Assembly (NCBI GenBank): GCA_964419225.1 | Contig: CAYQPF010000020.1 | Location: forward strand, 1-47,010 | Source of the DNA: CAYQPF01 sp964419225 | GTDB taxonomy: Bacteria; Cloacimonadota; Cloacimonadia; Cloacimonadales; CAYQPF01 | Length of the DNA stretch: 47,010 bases | Direction: 5' to 3' | Shown here: in pieces, positions 8,530 through 17,238 of the stretch | Layout: every line of letters starts with the position of its first letter | How positions within the stretch are numbered: position 1 is the first letter of the stretch | The notes under the pieces: model-generated | What the model was told of the DNA's origin: nothing | The model's input: the letters and a program-made list of their open reading frames with translations, nothing else | The model's database searches: none | Program-made: the position numbers and the translations under genes

Positions 8530-9351
8530 ATGAAAACAACAACAAAATTTATTTATTATGTCATTTTTCTAATGATTATTATACACTCTGGTAATTGTAT
8601 TGCTCAGCAAAAATATGGTGATTTAATTATTGGAGACAAAATTCATATTGAGTCAAAAGTTCTGAACGAACAGAAAACCATAGTTGTAATGCCTCCATTT
8701 AGCTATAAAGATAAACCGGATGAAAAATTTCCGGTTGTTTATGTTTTAGATGTTGGAAATAATCTTTTTGCAGTTTACGGGATAGTAAATTATTATTCTG
8801 TCGTCCTGAAAATCATGCCGCCTGTTATAATTGTGGGAATAGTATCCAATGATAGAGAAAAGGACTACTTGCCCTCTCCTTCAAAGGAGTGCCCAACCGG
8901 AGGAGGTGCAGGGAAGTTCCTTGATTTCATTAGTTCGGAATTGGTAACTTTCATTGATTCTACTTATCGGACAGTATCTGAACGATGTATTATCGGGCAT
9001 TCTGCTGGAGGATTATTTGCTGTTTATGCATTGGAAAATAAGCCTGAATTATTTGACTCATTTATTTGCATCGATCCTAGTTTGTGGTATGAAGACCAAT
9101 CCTATGTAAAGAAAATACTTGATTTTTTTAAAATTAACAAGGATGTTAAAAAATCGATTTTCATTTCATTATCAAATGAGAAAGGGATGGGTATCTTCCC
9201 TTTTATTGATATGCTAGATGAATATGCCCCAGAGGGATTTAATTGGGATTATATACACTATAAGAATGAAACACATAATTCACTTGGTTTTAAAAGTATA
9301 TGTGCAGGCTTTGAGATGATTTATAAAAATTATTATGACAATGGGAAATAA
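8530..9351 (+). CDS. Exported esterase D / IroE-like alpha/beta hydrolase
   Basis: 273 residues with a signal peptide (cleavage near CIAQ, residue 25). It follows the putative-esterase family layout: 'FPVVYVLDVG' strand, the nucleophile elbow GHSAGG with Ser158 after 'ERCIIG', 'CIDPSLWYE' and a late His249 in NETHNS. The family includes trilactone siderophore, feruloyl and S-formylglutathione esterases; the substrate here is unknown. It has its own promoter. Its 3' end overlaps the 5' end of the DUF4256 gene by 17 bases, so translation may be coupled. Confidence 0.85.
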   Translation: MKTTTKFIYYVIFLMIIIHSGNCIAQQKYGDLIIGDKIHIESKVLNEQKTIVVMPPFSYKDKPDEKFPVVYVLDVGNNLFAVYGIVNYYSVVLKIMPPVIIVGIVSNDREKDYLPSPSKECPTGGGAGKFLDFISSELVTFIDSTYRTVSERCIIGHSAGGLFAVYALENKPELFDSFICIDPSLWYEDQSYVKKILDFFKINKDVKKSIFISLSNEKGMGIFPFIDMLDEYAPEGFNWDYIHYKNETHNSLGFKSICAGFEMIYKNYYDNGK

Positions 9352-9919
9352 AAAGAAATTGTCACCAGAACAATCTGAAGAGATTCTCAGAACATTAAAA
9401 ACCCGTTTTGAGAAAAACATGAATCGCCATAAAGGCCTTGATTGGAGTGAAATACAAGTGAAACTTGAGGCGAATGCTGAAAAATTGTGGTCGCTGAATG
9501 AGATGGAAAGAACCGGTGGTGAACCTGATGTTGTTGGTCATGATAAAAAGAAGGGCGAATACATTTTTTACGACTGTTCTGAGGAGAGTCCAAAAGGTCG
9601 CCGGAGTCTTTGTTACGACCGGGAAGGGCTGGAATCAAGAAAAGAGTTTAAACCGGAAAATAGCGCAGTTGATATGGCTGCTGACATGGGTATTGAACTT
9701 TTAACTGAGGATGAGTACAGAGAGTTGCAGAATTTTGGTAAATTTGATAAAAAAACATCGAGCTGGATAAAAACTCCGGATGAAATTAGAAAACTGGGAG
9801 GTGCACTTTTTGCTAATTTTCACTATGGTAATGTCTTTGTGTATTACAATAGTGCTCCCTCTTACTATGCTGCCAGAGGATTTCGAGGTAAACTAAATAT
9901 TTATGATAATTTCGACTGA
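9335..9919 (+). CDS. DUF4256 domain protein
   Basis: 194 residues, cytoplasmic, no signal or membrane segments. The sequence closely follows the DUF4256 family along its length: 'LKTRFEKNMNRHKGLDW', 'AEKLWSLNEMERTGGEPDVV', 'YIFYDCSEESPKGRRS', 'DMAADMGIELLTEDEYREL', 'TSSWIKTPDEIRKLGGALF' and 'YYAARGFRG'. The molecular function is not established. From memory the family is common in Firmicutes, so recent transfer is possible, though composition does not stand out by eye. Alternative starts are ATG 9335 and ATG 9341; they differ by two residues. It overlaps the genes on both sides. Confidence 0.85.
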   Translation: MTMGNKKKLSPEQSEEILRTLKTRFEKNMNRHKGLDWSEIQVKLEANAEKLWSLNEMERTGGEPDVVGHDKKKGEYIFYDCSEESPKGRRSLCYDREGLESRKEFKPENSAVDMAADMGIELLTEDEYRELQNFGKFDKKTSSWIKTPDEIRKLGGALFANFHYGNVFVYYNSAPSYYAARGFRGKLNIYDNFD

Positions 9920-10436
9920 TAATGATGTAGTCTTGCGGGAATTGACCAAAGCGGATATTCCTAAACTTGCAGAATATGCAAATAATGAAAAAGTAAGTAT
10001 TAATCTGAGAGATGCTTTCCCTAGTCCGTATACAATTGAGGATGCAAAGAGATTTATTGAAATGGTAGATAAGCAAGATCCCAAAACGTTATTTGCAATT
10101 GAATATAAGGGCAATTATGTGGGGAACATCAGCTTGTCGTTAGGGAGTGATGTATATAGAAAAAGTGCCGAGATTGGCTATTTTATTGGAGAACCTTTCT
10201 GGAACAAAGGGATTGCAAGTAAGGCAGTAAGATTAATCACCGAATATGGGTTTGAAAAATTCGATATAGTCAGGATCTATACCGGGATTTTCGAATATAA
10301 TAAAGCATCACAAAGAGTTCTTGAGAAATGCGGATTTGTAAAGGAAGCCGTTTTTAAAAAATCAATCTTTAAAAAAGGAGAGTTTTATGACGAGATTAGA
10401 TTTGCTTTACTAAAGAACGATCCATTGACTGTATGA
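9903..10436 (+). CDS. GNAT N-acetyltransferase, RimJ/RimL-like
   Basis: 177 residues. It has the Acetyltransf_3 layout: an N-terminal 'VVLRELTKADIPKLAEYANN', 'GNISL', 'AEIGYFIGEPFWNKGIASKA' carrying the acetyl-CoA pyrophosphate loop (NKGIAS, 101-106), and the typical C-terminal 'NKASQRVLEKCGFVKE'. It transfers an acetyl group from acetyl-CoA to an amine; whether the acceptor is a ribosomal-protein N-terminus or a small molecule cannot be told. The start overlaps the DUF4256 gene by 17 bases and the permease gene follows 22 bases after the stop. Confidence 0.87.
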   Translation: MIISTDNDVVLRELTKADIPKLAEYANNEKVSINLRDAFPSPYTIEDAKRFIEMVDKQDPKTLFAIEYKGNYVGNISLSLGSDVYRKSAEIGYFIGEPFWNKGIASKAVRLITEYGFEKFDIVRIYTGIFEYNKASQRVLEKCGFVKEAVFKKSIFKKGEFYDEIRFALLKNDPLTV

Positions 10437-10458
10437 ATATGAACTACAAAATAAACCT

Positions 10459-11928
10459 ATGGCAAACATCTGGGCAAAGAAATCTATTGTAGAACTGCAG
10501 AGCGAAGCTTCTGACGAAAAAAATGGTTTAAAGAGGACACTTAGCAGATTAAATCTTGTCGCATTAGGTGTTGGAGGTATAATAGGGGCAGGAATATTTG
10601 TCCTTACAGGCCAGACAGCTGCCACATACGCAGGACCATCAATAGTTATTTCGTTTATTATTGCTGCCATTGCATGCGGATTTGCCGGCTTATGCTACGC
10701 CGAATTTGCATCGATGATTCCTATTGCGGGGAGCGCATATACCTATGCTTATTCTACACTAGGTGAGTTTATTGCATGGATAATAGGATGGGATCTCATA
10801 CTAGAGTATCTGTTCGGAGCGGCAACAGTTGCAGTTGGATGGTCGGGATATGTGGTAAGTTTCCTTAACGATTTTGGAATATCTTTGCCGGCTTCAATCG
10901 CCAGCTCTCCTCTTATTTTTGACACAGCTACAGGAGTCTGGAGTACAACGGGTGCAGTGATCAACTTTCCGGCTGTGTTCATTGTCGGTATAATAACGAC
11001 ACTGCTTGTTATCGGAATAAAGGAGTCTGCCAACTTTAACAATGTTATTGTTATTGTAAAGGTTGCTGTAATACTTTTATTTATAGGTTTTGGCGCAAGC
11101 TTCATAAATACCGACAACTGGACCCCTTTCATTCCACAAAATACTGGAGTGTTCGGACAATTCGGATGGAGCGGAATAATGAGGGCTGCAGGTGTGATTT
11201 TCTTTGCCTACATTGGATTTGATGCCATTTCAACAACGGCTCAGGAGGCCAAGAATCCTCAGAAAGACATGCCTTGGGGCATACTCGGTTCACTAGCTGT
11301 GTGTACTGTCCTTTATATCCTTGTCGGTTTGATTATGACAGGTATTGTACCTTATCCAAATCTGAATGACCCGGCACCAGTCGCTCTTGCAGTGAACACT
11401 GCAGGAGAGGGGTTGGTATGGCTGAGATACCCCATAAAAATAGGAGCAATAGCAGGACTCTCTTCAGTTGTTTTGATTTTGCTAATGGGGCAACCGAGGA
11501 TTTTCTATTCAATGTCAAAAGATGGGCTATTACCTTCTGCTTTCAGCAAGGTTCACCCAAAATTCAGAACTCCATACATCACAACCATATTGACCGGAGT
11601 TGTTGCAGGTGTTATTGCGGGTCTTTTCCCGATTGGCTTATTGGGAGAACTGGTTTCCATAGGAACACTTCTTGCCTTTGTCATTGTCAGCGGCGGGGTA
11701 CTTGTCCTAAGATACAAACAACCAAATCTGGAACGTCCTTTCAAGGCACCATTCTTTCCTGTAGTCCCTATTCTCGGTGTCCTATCATCAGGAATAGTTA
11801 TGCTTATGTTGCCGGGCAGTACATGGTCACGCCTTTTAATCTGGCTGGGAATAGGGCTTGTAATCTACTTCTTTTACGGGAAGAAGCACAGTAAAATCGG
11901 GAACTCAAATAAAACTAACAAATATTAA
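10459..11928 (+). CDS. Amino acid permease, APC superfamily (cationic amino acid transporter-like)
   Basis: 489 residues with about 12 transmembrane helices. The unwound helix-1 motif 'GVGGIIGAGIFVLTG' and following 'YAGPSIVISFIIAAI' are typical of the APC family. 'LCYAEFASMIPIAGSAYTYAY' and 'IGFDAISTTAQEAKNPQKDMP' match the CAT-like subgroup (YhdG/CAT). It should import amino acids by proton or sodium symport or by exchange at the inner membrane. It lies between a GNAT gene and a PH-domain gene that starts 3 bases after its stop, suggesting one transcript; no functional link is obvious. Confidence 0.92.
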   Translation: MANIWAKKSIVELQSEASDEKNGLKRTLSRLNLVALGVGGIIGAGIFVLTGQTAATYAGPSIVISFIIAAIACGFAGLCYAEFASMIPIAGSAYTYAYSTLGEFIAWIIGWDLILEYLFGAATVAVGWSGYVVSFLNDFGISLPASIASSPLIFDTATGVWSTTGAVINFPAVFIVGIITTLLVIGIKESANFNNVIVIVKVAVILLFIGFGASFINTDNWTPFIPQNTGVFGQFGWSGIMRAAGVIFFAYIGFDAISTTAQEAKNPQKDMPWGILGSLAVCTVLYILVGLIMTGIVPYPNLNDPAPVALAVNTAGEGLVWLRYPIKIGAIAGLSSVVLILLMGQPRIFYSMSKDGLLPSAFSKVHPKFRTPYITTILTGVVAGVIAGLFPIGLLGELVSIGTLLAFVIVSGGVLVLRYKQPNLERPFKAPFFPVVPILGVLSSGIVMLMLPGSTWSRLLIWLGIGLVIYFFYGKKHSKIGNSNKTNKY

Positions 11929-11930
11929 TT

Positions 11931-12308
11931 ATGGCTATAGATTTAATTGCGAAATTTAGTGTTATAGATAAGGTCGACCCTACCGACAGTAAGGAAATCT
12001 TCGATTCATTTCTTGCCCCAGACGAAAGCATTATTTTGTCATACAAGAATATACGTGATAAGGTTATTTTTACTACATATAAAATAATCTGCTATGATAT
12101 ACAAGGGTTGACAGGATCTAAAAAAGAGTATAGGTTTTTCCCATATTCAAAAATATCCTCTTTTTCAGTAGAAACTGCAAATCTTCTGGATGGTGATTCT
12201 GATTTTAAAATTTGGCTATCGGGTGTCGGTTGCTTTGAAATAAGATTTGGTAGAAATTTAGATATCAAAGAGGTAGGGTCATTTATTGCTTCTAGGATTT
12301 CACGCTGA
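11931..12308 (+). CDS. Bacterial PH-domain protein (bPH_1)
   Basis: 125 residues, soluble. The pattern 'LAPDESIILSYKNIRDKVIFTTYKIICYDIQG' followed by 'KEYRFFPYSKISSFSVE' and an amphipathic C-terminal helix (EVGSFIASRIS) is that of the bacterial PH-domain family PF08000 (earlier DUF1696). Members form oligomeric rings; the cellular role is unclear. The gene begins 3 bases after the permease stop. Confidence 0.8.
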   Translation: MAIDLIAKFSVIDKVDPTDSKEIFDSFLAPDESIILSYKNIRDKVIFTTYKIICYDIQGLTGSKKEYRFFPYSKISSFSVETANLLDGDSDFKIWLSGVGCFEIRFGRNLDIKEVGSFIASRISR

Positions 12309-12325
12309 AAAAAGAACAGTATATA

Positions 12326-13120
12326 ATGAACGATATACAGATCATTGACCTTACTCCGGAAAACATTGCAGATTATGGTGTTTGCGGATATAAAGATGTG
12401 AACAAGCATAAGGAATTGAGGAGTAAGATAGAATGGGTTAAAGAGTACTATCCCAAAGGATTAAGGATAAAGGCACTTATCTCAGTAAAAGGGGGATATC
12501 AAGGGATGCTTGAATATCTACCTGGAAAATTTGCACATCGTCCGGTTAATGCAGAAGGGTACATGTTTATTCACTGTATTTTTGTTGGGTTTAAATCTGA
12601 ATTTAAGGGAAAAGGCTATGCATCTTCCTTAATTGAAGAATGCATTAATGAAACCAGACGCGAGAAAATGGCAGGAGTTGCTGTTGTCACAAGAAAAGGG
12701 TCATTCATGGCTAACGATGAGATTTTCCTAAAAAATGGATTTGAAATTGTAGATAGTGCTGAGCCGGATTTTAATTTGCTGGCAATAAAATTTGATAAGA
12801 CTTCGCTGAATCCGAGCTTTAAAAAAGATATGCTTACCAGCCTGAGCAAATATAAAAATGGAATAACTATCATACGATCTGTCCAGTGTCCATATACAGA
12901 GAAGAATGTAAATGCAATTTTAGATACAGCAATTAAGAAGTATAATCTTAAGGTAAGCCTGGTTGACTTAAAAGATTCAGAATCTGCTCAAGACACCCCG
13001 TGTGCATTTGGAACATTCTGTATAATCTACAATGGAGATGTTATTAGTTATCATCCTATAAGCAATACAAGATTTGAAAATATAATGGATAAAATGCTTG
13101 TTGAAAAGGGTTACCTTTGA
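12326..13120 (+). CDS. GNAT acetyltransferase with C-terminal YoaP-like domain
   Basis: 264 residues in two parts. Residues about 1-155 form a GNAT domain with the acetyl-CoA loop 'GKGYASSLIEECI' (95-107) and 'NDEIFLKNGFEIVD'. Residues about 165-264 resemble the YoaP-like domain (PF14268), thioredoxin-like in appearance: 'TIIRSVQCPYTEKNVNAI' with Cys188, then 'CAFGTFCIIYNGDVISYHPIS' with Cys226 and Cys232. The pairing GNAT-YoaP is a known architecture (Bacillus YoaP). The substrate is unknown. The three cysteines could be redox-active or bind metal, an inference from their spacing. Confidence 0.82.
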   Translation: MNDIQIIDLTPENIADYGVCGYKDVNKHKELRSKIEWVKEYYPKGLRIKALISVKGGYQGMLEYLPGKFAHRPVNAEGYMFIHCIFVGFKSEFKGKGYASSLIEECINETRREKMAGVAVVTRKGSFMANDEIFLKNGFEIVDSAEPDFNLLAIKFDKTSLNPSFKKDMLTSLSKYKNGITIIRSVQCPYTEKNVNAILDTAIKKYNLKVSLVDLKDSESAQDTPCAFGTFCIIYNGDVISYHPISNTRFENIMDKMLVEKGYL

Positions 13121-13160
13121 TGTACACAATAAATAATAGAATATAACTAAAAACAATAAT

Positions 13161-13571
13161 ATGACAACAAAAACATTAAATGGAAACATCTTGATATTGC
13201 TTATTATGGCAATGTTATTCAGCTCTTGCGAGGAGGAGATAATCTGCGACAATTTTTTACAGACACTTACTAATTGTAGTGCACAAAACTGGAAGGTTAT
13301 TGAGTCTATAAATCAGGGAAGTTCTGTTCCGGGGGAGATAAATGAAATATGGACATTCAATGCAGACGAAACATACACAAGAACGACCGTGTCGGGCATA
13401 AACCAATATGGACACAACAGTGCAATTTTTTGGATGGGTGCCTCACAAACAGGGTTTAACACATATACCTACGCTTTTTCCAATAACAATACAGTGTTTG
13501 AAATTATAAAAGAGTCCACAACGGCACAAGACGGAGCCTATATCAGACGGATTAAATTCGTAAAGCAATAA
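13161..13571 (+). CDS. Small lipoprotein, lipocalin-like
   Basis: 136 residues with a lipoprotein signal peptide and lipobox LFSSC (Cys23). The mature part is beta-rich with 'QNWKVIESIN', 'NEIWTFNADETYTRT' and a closing 'YIRRIKFVKQ', a pattern like the small lipocalin-like lipoproteins of Bacteroidota. The function is unknown. It is followed 8 bases later by the propeller protein gene. Confidence 0.7.
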   Translation: MTTKTLNGNILILLIMAMLFSSCEEEIICDNFLQTLTNCSAQNWKVIESINQGSSVPGEINEIWTFNADETYTRTTVSGINQYGHNSAIFWMGASQTGFNTYTYAFSNNNTVFEIIKESTTAQDGAYIRRIKFVKQ

Positions 13572-13579
13572 AACTAAAA

Positions 13580-14404
13580 ATGCAGAAAACGGTCACTTTA
13601 TATTGTTTAATGGGCGTAATACTATTACCGATATTCGCAAAACCTTCAGACGGATATGCTCAGACATTATTGAACGGGCCTCAGAAAATTGTGATTGACA
13701 CTAAACGGGACAGGTTATTGGTGTCAAATGCCAATTCGGGGGATATAATACAAATTGACAAAAAGGGAAATCAAACCTTTTTTATTAAGGAAGCAGATTT
13801 TATTGATGGAATGGAGATTGTAGGGGATACTGTTTATGGCGTAGGGAGTAATAGAAAAATAAAGGCTTACAGTCTGGTAACCAGACAACTTGTTGCAGAT
13901 ATCACCATCCCTGGATCTTCCGCCAACTATTTATCGAGTATAGCATCTGACTCATCGGGACATCTCTTCATATCTTGTCCTTTGTTAAACGAAGTTTACA
14001 AGATGAATATCAAGAACCTTTCCTATAGTGTATTTGCAAGAGATAAAGAGTTGAACAAACCGAATGGAATTCTTTATGAAAAAGAGAGAAACAGGATTGT
14101 GGTCATAGATGATTCACCCAATTCAAAGATTCATGCCATTGACCTGGCCGATTCGTCGGTCACTACACTTTTTACTACAACATTTAACAGCCCAGACGGA
14201 ATCATAAGGGACAAATCTGGAAATTATTATATAGGTGGGTATTATCTTAATGGATTATTCAGGATAGATACAGCATTGAATAATGTGATTGAATTGTTTT
14301 TTAAAGGGACAACTATGGTTTATCCAACTTACGATGAAAAAAGTCATTCTGTCCTTGTTACTCACTATGATGCCAATACATGGGAACGTATACCATTAAA
14401 ATGA
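13580..14404 (+). CDS. Exported NHL/SMP-30-like beta-propeller protein
   Basis: 274 residues with an N-terminal signal peptide ending near YAQ (residue 28). Repeated blades read 'GPQKIVIDTKRDRLLVSNANSGDIIQID', 'LSSIASDSSGHLFISCP', 'KPNGILYEKERNRIVVIDD' and 'SPDGIIRDKSGNYYIGGY', typical of six-bladed NHL/SMP-30 type propellers. Acidic residues expected for a gluconolactonase metal site are not clearly conserved, so a binding role is as likely as an enzymatic one. It probably shares a transcript with the small lipoprotein. Confidence 0.72.
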   Translation: MQKTVTLYCLMGVILLPIFAKPSDGYAQTLLNGPQKIVIDTKRDRLLVSNANSGDIIQIDKKGNQTFFIKEADFIDGMEIVGDTVYGVGSNRKIKAYSLVTRQLVADITIPGSSANYLSSIASDSSGHLFISCPLLNEVYKMNIKNLSYSVFARDKELNKPNGILYEKERNRIVVIDDSPNSKIHAIDLADSSVTTLFTTTFNSPDGIIRDKSGNYYIGGYYLNGLFRIDTALNNVIELFFKGTTMVYPTYDEKSHSVLVTHYDANTWERIPLK

Positions 14405-14440
14405 GTTAACATTTTATTATACAGTGAGTCAATTTTAGTA

Positions 14441-14448
14441 TAACTTTA
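14441..14448 (+). promoter_or_regulatory. Candidate -7 element for the metallophosphoesterase gene
   Basis: TAACTTTA, one mismatch to TAnnTTTG and identical to the element at 8470-8477, lies 25 bases before ATG 14474 in the 69-base gap after the propeller gene. The -33 position is not a TTTG. Confidence 0.35.
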
Positions 14449-14473
14449 CGCAATCATAAACACGTAAATTGCA

Positions 14474-15787
14474 ATGAGAATATTAAGGGGATTGCTGATA
14501 ATTTCACTGATAAGTGCTATATCATCATGTAAGAAATCTGACCCGGCAGATACTGCATTAAATCCCTTTTCCAATGGCGGCAAGGAGAGGAACATGATTG
14601 TCGTCATGAGCGATATTCATCTTGGTGCCGATCTCGCTTATACTGAGTGCAAAGAGAACCTTGGGTCACTTGAAAAATTGCTCAGACAGATAAAGGCGGC
14701 TCCAAATGTCAAGGAGCTTGTAATAGCAGGAGATATGCTTGATGAGTGGTTTATACCGGCCACAGTAGATACTTATCAAGGCAAGGATCAGGCAGATTTT
14801 GTACAACGGATTGCATCGGCAAATAAAGGAGTGATAGATACCTTTAACAGTATAATTCGCGAAGGAAAGATTCTTGTTACATATGTTCCCGGGAACCACG
14901 ACCTGACAATTACTGCAGCAAATGTCGACAAGATACTTCCCGGAATACATCAGGCACGGGATGCAGAGCAGGGTTTAGGTACCTATTCCCCGGCTGACAA
15001 CCCAAAAATTGCAATCGAGCACGGCCACCGCTACAATTTCTTCTGTGCTCCTGATCCGATATCAAATCAGGATGTTGCACCGGGGACAATAATGCCTCCC
15101 GGGTATTTTTATACAAGGATAGGTGTGCTTAGTTTTATCCAGAATTTCCCTCCTGCTGGCGATATAATGCCAGTTGTAACTCAAAATGCTTCTGGCAATG
15201 GAAGTCAGACTTTGCTCTTCATATATTGGAATGTATGGAACAGAGCATTAAGTAAATATACTATTTCAAATAAATTTGATGAGAAAATAATTGTAACGAA
15301 TATTGATGGATTAAAAGGTTCATATTCAGTAAACGATCTGTTGCCTTTTCAAAAGATTGCCGGAGGGGTTATTGATGTCGGCCTTTATAAGGGAATACAG
15401 GACTCATGGAACCAAAGACAGACTCTCAATCATGTTGCTGTAAACATTCCGGTTTCTCAGGCAATTGCAAATGCCGCTAAGGCAAGTGAATCGGATGATC
15501 AGGCAAAGAACCAGTACTTTCTCAATCCGGCTTCTGGTAAAAGAGTAGTCATATTCGGGCATACTCACGACCCTAAAATTATTGCTTCCGATAATTTTAA
15601 TGGTCAGAAATCAATTTATGCGAACACCGGTACCTGGATAGATCATAATTCTGTGGTCCCTACAACTATGAGTTTTGTTGTAATTACCCCTCAGAGCGCA
15701 AGTACCTCCTCATGGACATTAGTAAAGCTATATAATTTTGAAAATGAAATTGTAACAAAAATGGCTGAGGACTCATTACGTTTTTAA
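14474..15787 (+). CDS. Metallophosphoesterase lipoprotein
   Basis: 437 residues with a lipoprotein signal and lipobox AISSC (Cys19). Calcineurin-like phosphoesterase motifs occur in order: DxH as Asp47-Ile-His49, GDxxDEW with Asp87, GNHD at 140-143, 'EHGHRYN' and the C-terminal 'GHTHDPK'. These supply a complete two-metal site. The enzyme is anchored in the envelope and should hydrolyse a phosphomono- or diester. The ligand set resembles the LpxH/UDP-diacylglucosamine-hydrolase-like group of metallophosphoesterases (GD.LDEW), but lipoprotein export argues for another substrate. Confidence 0.87.
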   Translation: MRILRGLLIISLISAISSCKKSDPADTALNPFSNGGKERNMIVVMSDIHLGADLAYTECKENLGSLEKLLRQIKAAPNVKELVIAGDMLDEWFIPATVDTYQGKDQADFVQRIASANKGVIDTFNSIIREGKILVTYVPGNHDLTITAANVDKILPGIHQARDAEQGLGTYSPADNPKIAIEHGHRYNFFCAPDPISNQDVAPGTIMPPGYFYTRIGVLSFIQNFPPAGDIMPVVTQNASGNGSQTLLFIYWNVWNRALSKYTISNKFDEKIIVTNIDGLKGSYSVNDLLPFQKIAGGVIDVGLYKGIQDSWNQRQTLNHVAVNIPVSQAIANAAKASESDDQAKNQYFLNPASGKRVVIFGHTHDPKIIASDNFNGQKSIYANTGTWIDHNSVVPTTMSFVVITPQSASTSSWTLVKLYNFENEIVTKMAEDSLRF

Positions 15788-15809
15788 ACTATTCAATCAA
15801 ATAAAAGAG

Positions 15810-17198
15810 ATGAAAAAAACATTTTTACTCTCATTTCTGTCGATACTTATATCAACATCACTTTTCGCGACCAACTACTACTATTTTCGTCTCCGTTTCG
15901 AAATACACGAAATTCCCATGAATGGAGAAAAAGCAAATTATCCTGTTGTGGCATATTCTCCTGATTTCAAGGGAGCTGATGTGATTACAGCCATAGATGG
16001 AATTAGTACACAAAATCTTACAGAAGATGCCGTTTATGCTCTATTTGAGTCTAAACAATCCGTTACATTTTCCATAAGACGCTGGAATAAAGAGTTTAGC
16101 AAAACACTTACAGGATTACCCAGCTCCTGTCCTCCATCAAATGTATTATCTGAAGATGAATTACGTGTGCTATACAAAAATTCCAAGGCACTGTTTTTCT
16201 CCGGGTTTGAAACATATAGAGATAAGAATGTAGATTTTTTTAAGTTCAGGACCTATGATATTGAATTTGCAGAGAGTGGTAGTTCTGCCATGGATAAGAA
16301 AATGTTTGCCGACGATTTAATAAAAGAGTTGTCCTCTTTTGGATTGGAAAGAAATACTGAAAACCCTCAAATGCTATTTGTTGTTGAACTATTTACAGGT
16401 AAGAAAGAACAATATACACAACCTACAACCTCAATAAATACTCAGTATAAGTATGGATATGATATTTTCAACGGTTGGGGGGCGCGACAATATATTACCT
16501 CGCAGCAAAATGAAGGTCATACCGATGTAAGCTATCTGTACAAAGTAAGTGTTTCAGTCATGGATGTCGCCCAGATGAAACAAAAGCCTACTGTACCTCC
16601 CGTTATATGGTCGGCAAATTGTTCTGATGAAACAGACAATAAACAGACAATAATTGGTTATGCCCAACAGAATTTTTTCTCTGAAGCATTTTATACATTC
16701 AAACCAATTCCTGTTTTTGTTTGTCCTGTTTTTACCGGAACTTGCCAAAACCTAGGTGTCTATTTCGATGGTAACGATCCATCGGTTGTTGCTTGTGTCG
16801 ATCCCAATGGGAATGGAGCTAAAGCTGGGTTAAAGGCGGGAAATAAAATACTATCATACAAAGATATATTCGAAGTTCACTTCTCTAAAGGGGCCACTGG
16901 TAAAAATATCATGGAATATGAGGGAAAATTTATTCCGACTCAAGTTATTCCCTCTTTTCAGGCTCTCAGAAAATTATGGAGAATGTCATACTCTTATGGT
17001 AATAGTGGAAAGCCGCTTTCAGAAGGGTTAATTCCAAATTACTACTATATAAAAGAGGGTAAGAATAGTATAACAGATAACGGGTACGAAAATATAAAAT
17101 CAGTAGATATTGTATTTCTGGATAATGGGAAAAAAGTAAAGGCAAATAATATCGAATTATCATTTGGGTATAATCCTGTATATTTTATTGAAAATTAA
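15810..17198 (+). CDS. Exported protein with two PDZ-like segments and a DUF4136-like core
   Basis: 462 residues with a signal peptide (MKKTFLLSFLSILISTSLFA). Residues about 45-105 resemble a PDZ domain (GADVITAIDGISTQNLTEDAVYALFES); a second PDZ-like start occurs near residue 333 (NGAKAGLKAGNKILSYKD). Between them, 'FFKFRTYDIEF...FADDLIKELSSFGLERN' and 'YLYKVSVSVMDVAQMKQ...VIWSANCSDE' resemble the DUF4136 lipoprotein fold, but no lipobox cysteine is present. No protease catalytic residues are seen. It is probably an envelope protein binding peptide C-termini; function unknown. Confidence 0.6.
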   Translation: MKKTFLLSFLSILISTSLFATNYYYFRLRFEIHEIPMNGEKANYPVVAYSPDFKGADVITAIDGISTQNLTEDAVYALFESKQSVTFSIRRWNKEFSKTLTGLPSSCPPSNVLSEDELRVLYKNSKALFFSGFETYRDKNVDFFKFRTYDIEFAESGSSAMDKKMFADDLIKELSSFGLERNTENPQMLFVVELFTGKKEQYTQPTTSINTQYKYGYDIFNGWGARQYITSQQNEGHTDVSYLYKVSVSVMDVAQMKQKPTVPPVIWSANCSDETDNKQTIIGYAQQNFFSEAFYTFKPIPVFVCPVFTGTCQNLGVYFDGNDPSVVACVDPNGNGAKAGLKAGNKILSYKDIFEVHFSKGATGKNIMEYEGKFIPTQVIPSFQALRKLWRMSYSYGNSGKPLSEGLIPNYYYIKEGKNSITDNGYENIKSVDIVFLDNGKKVKANNIELSFGYNPVYFIEN

Positions 17199-17238
17199 TG
17201 ACAACAAACAGCATACTTAACATCAAAATATTTAAACT

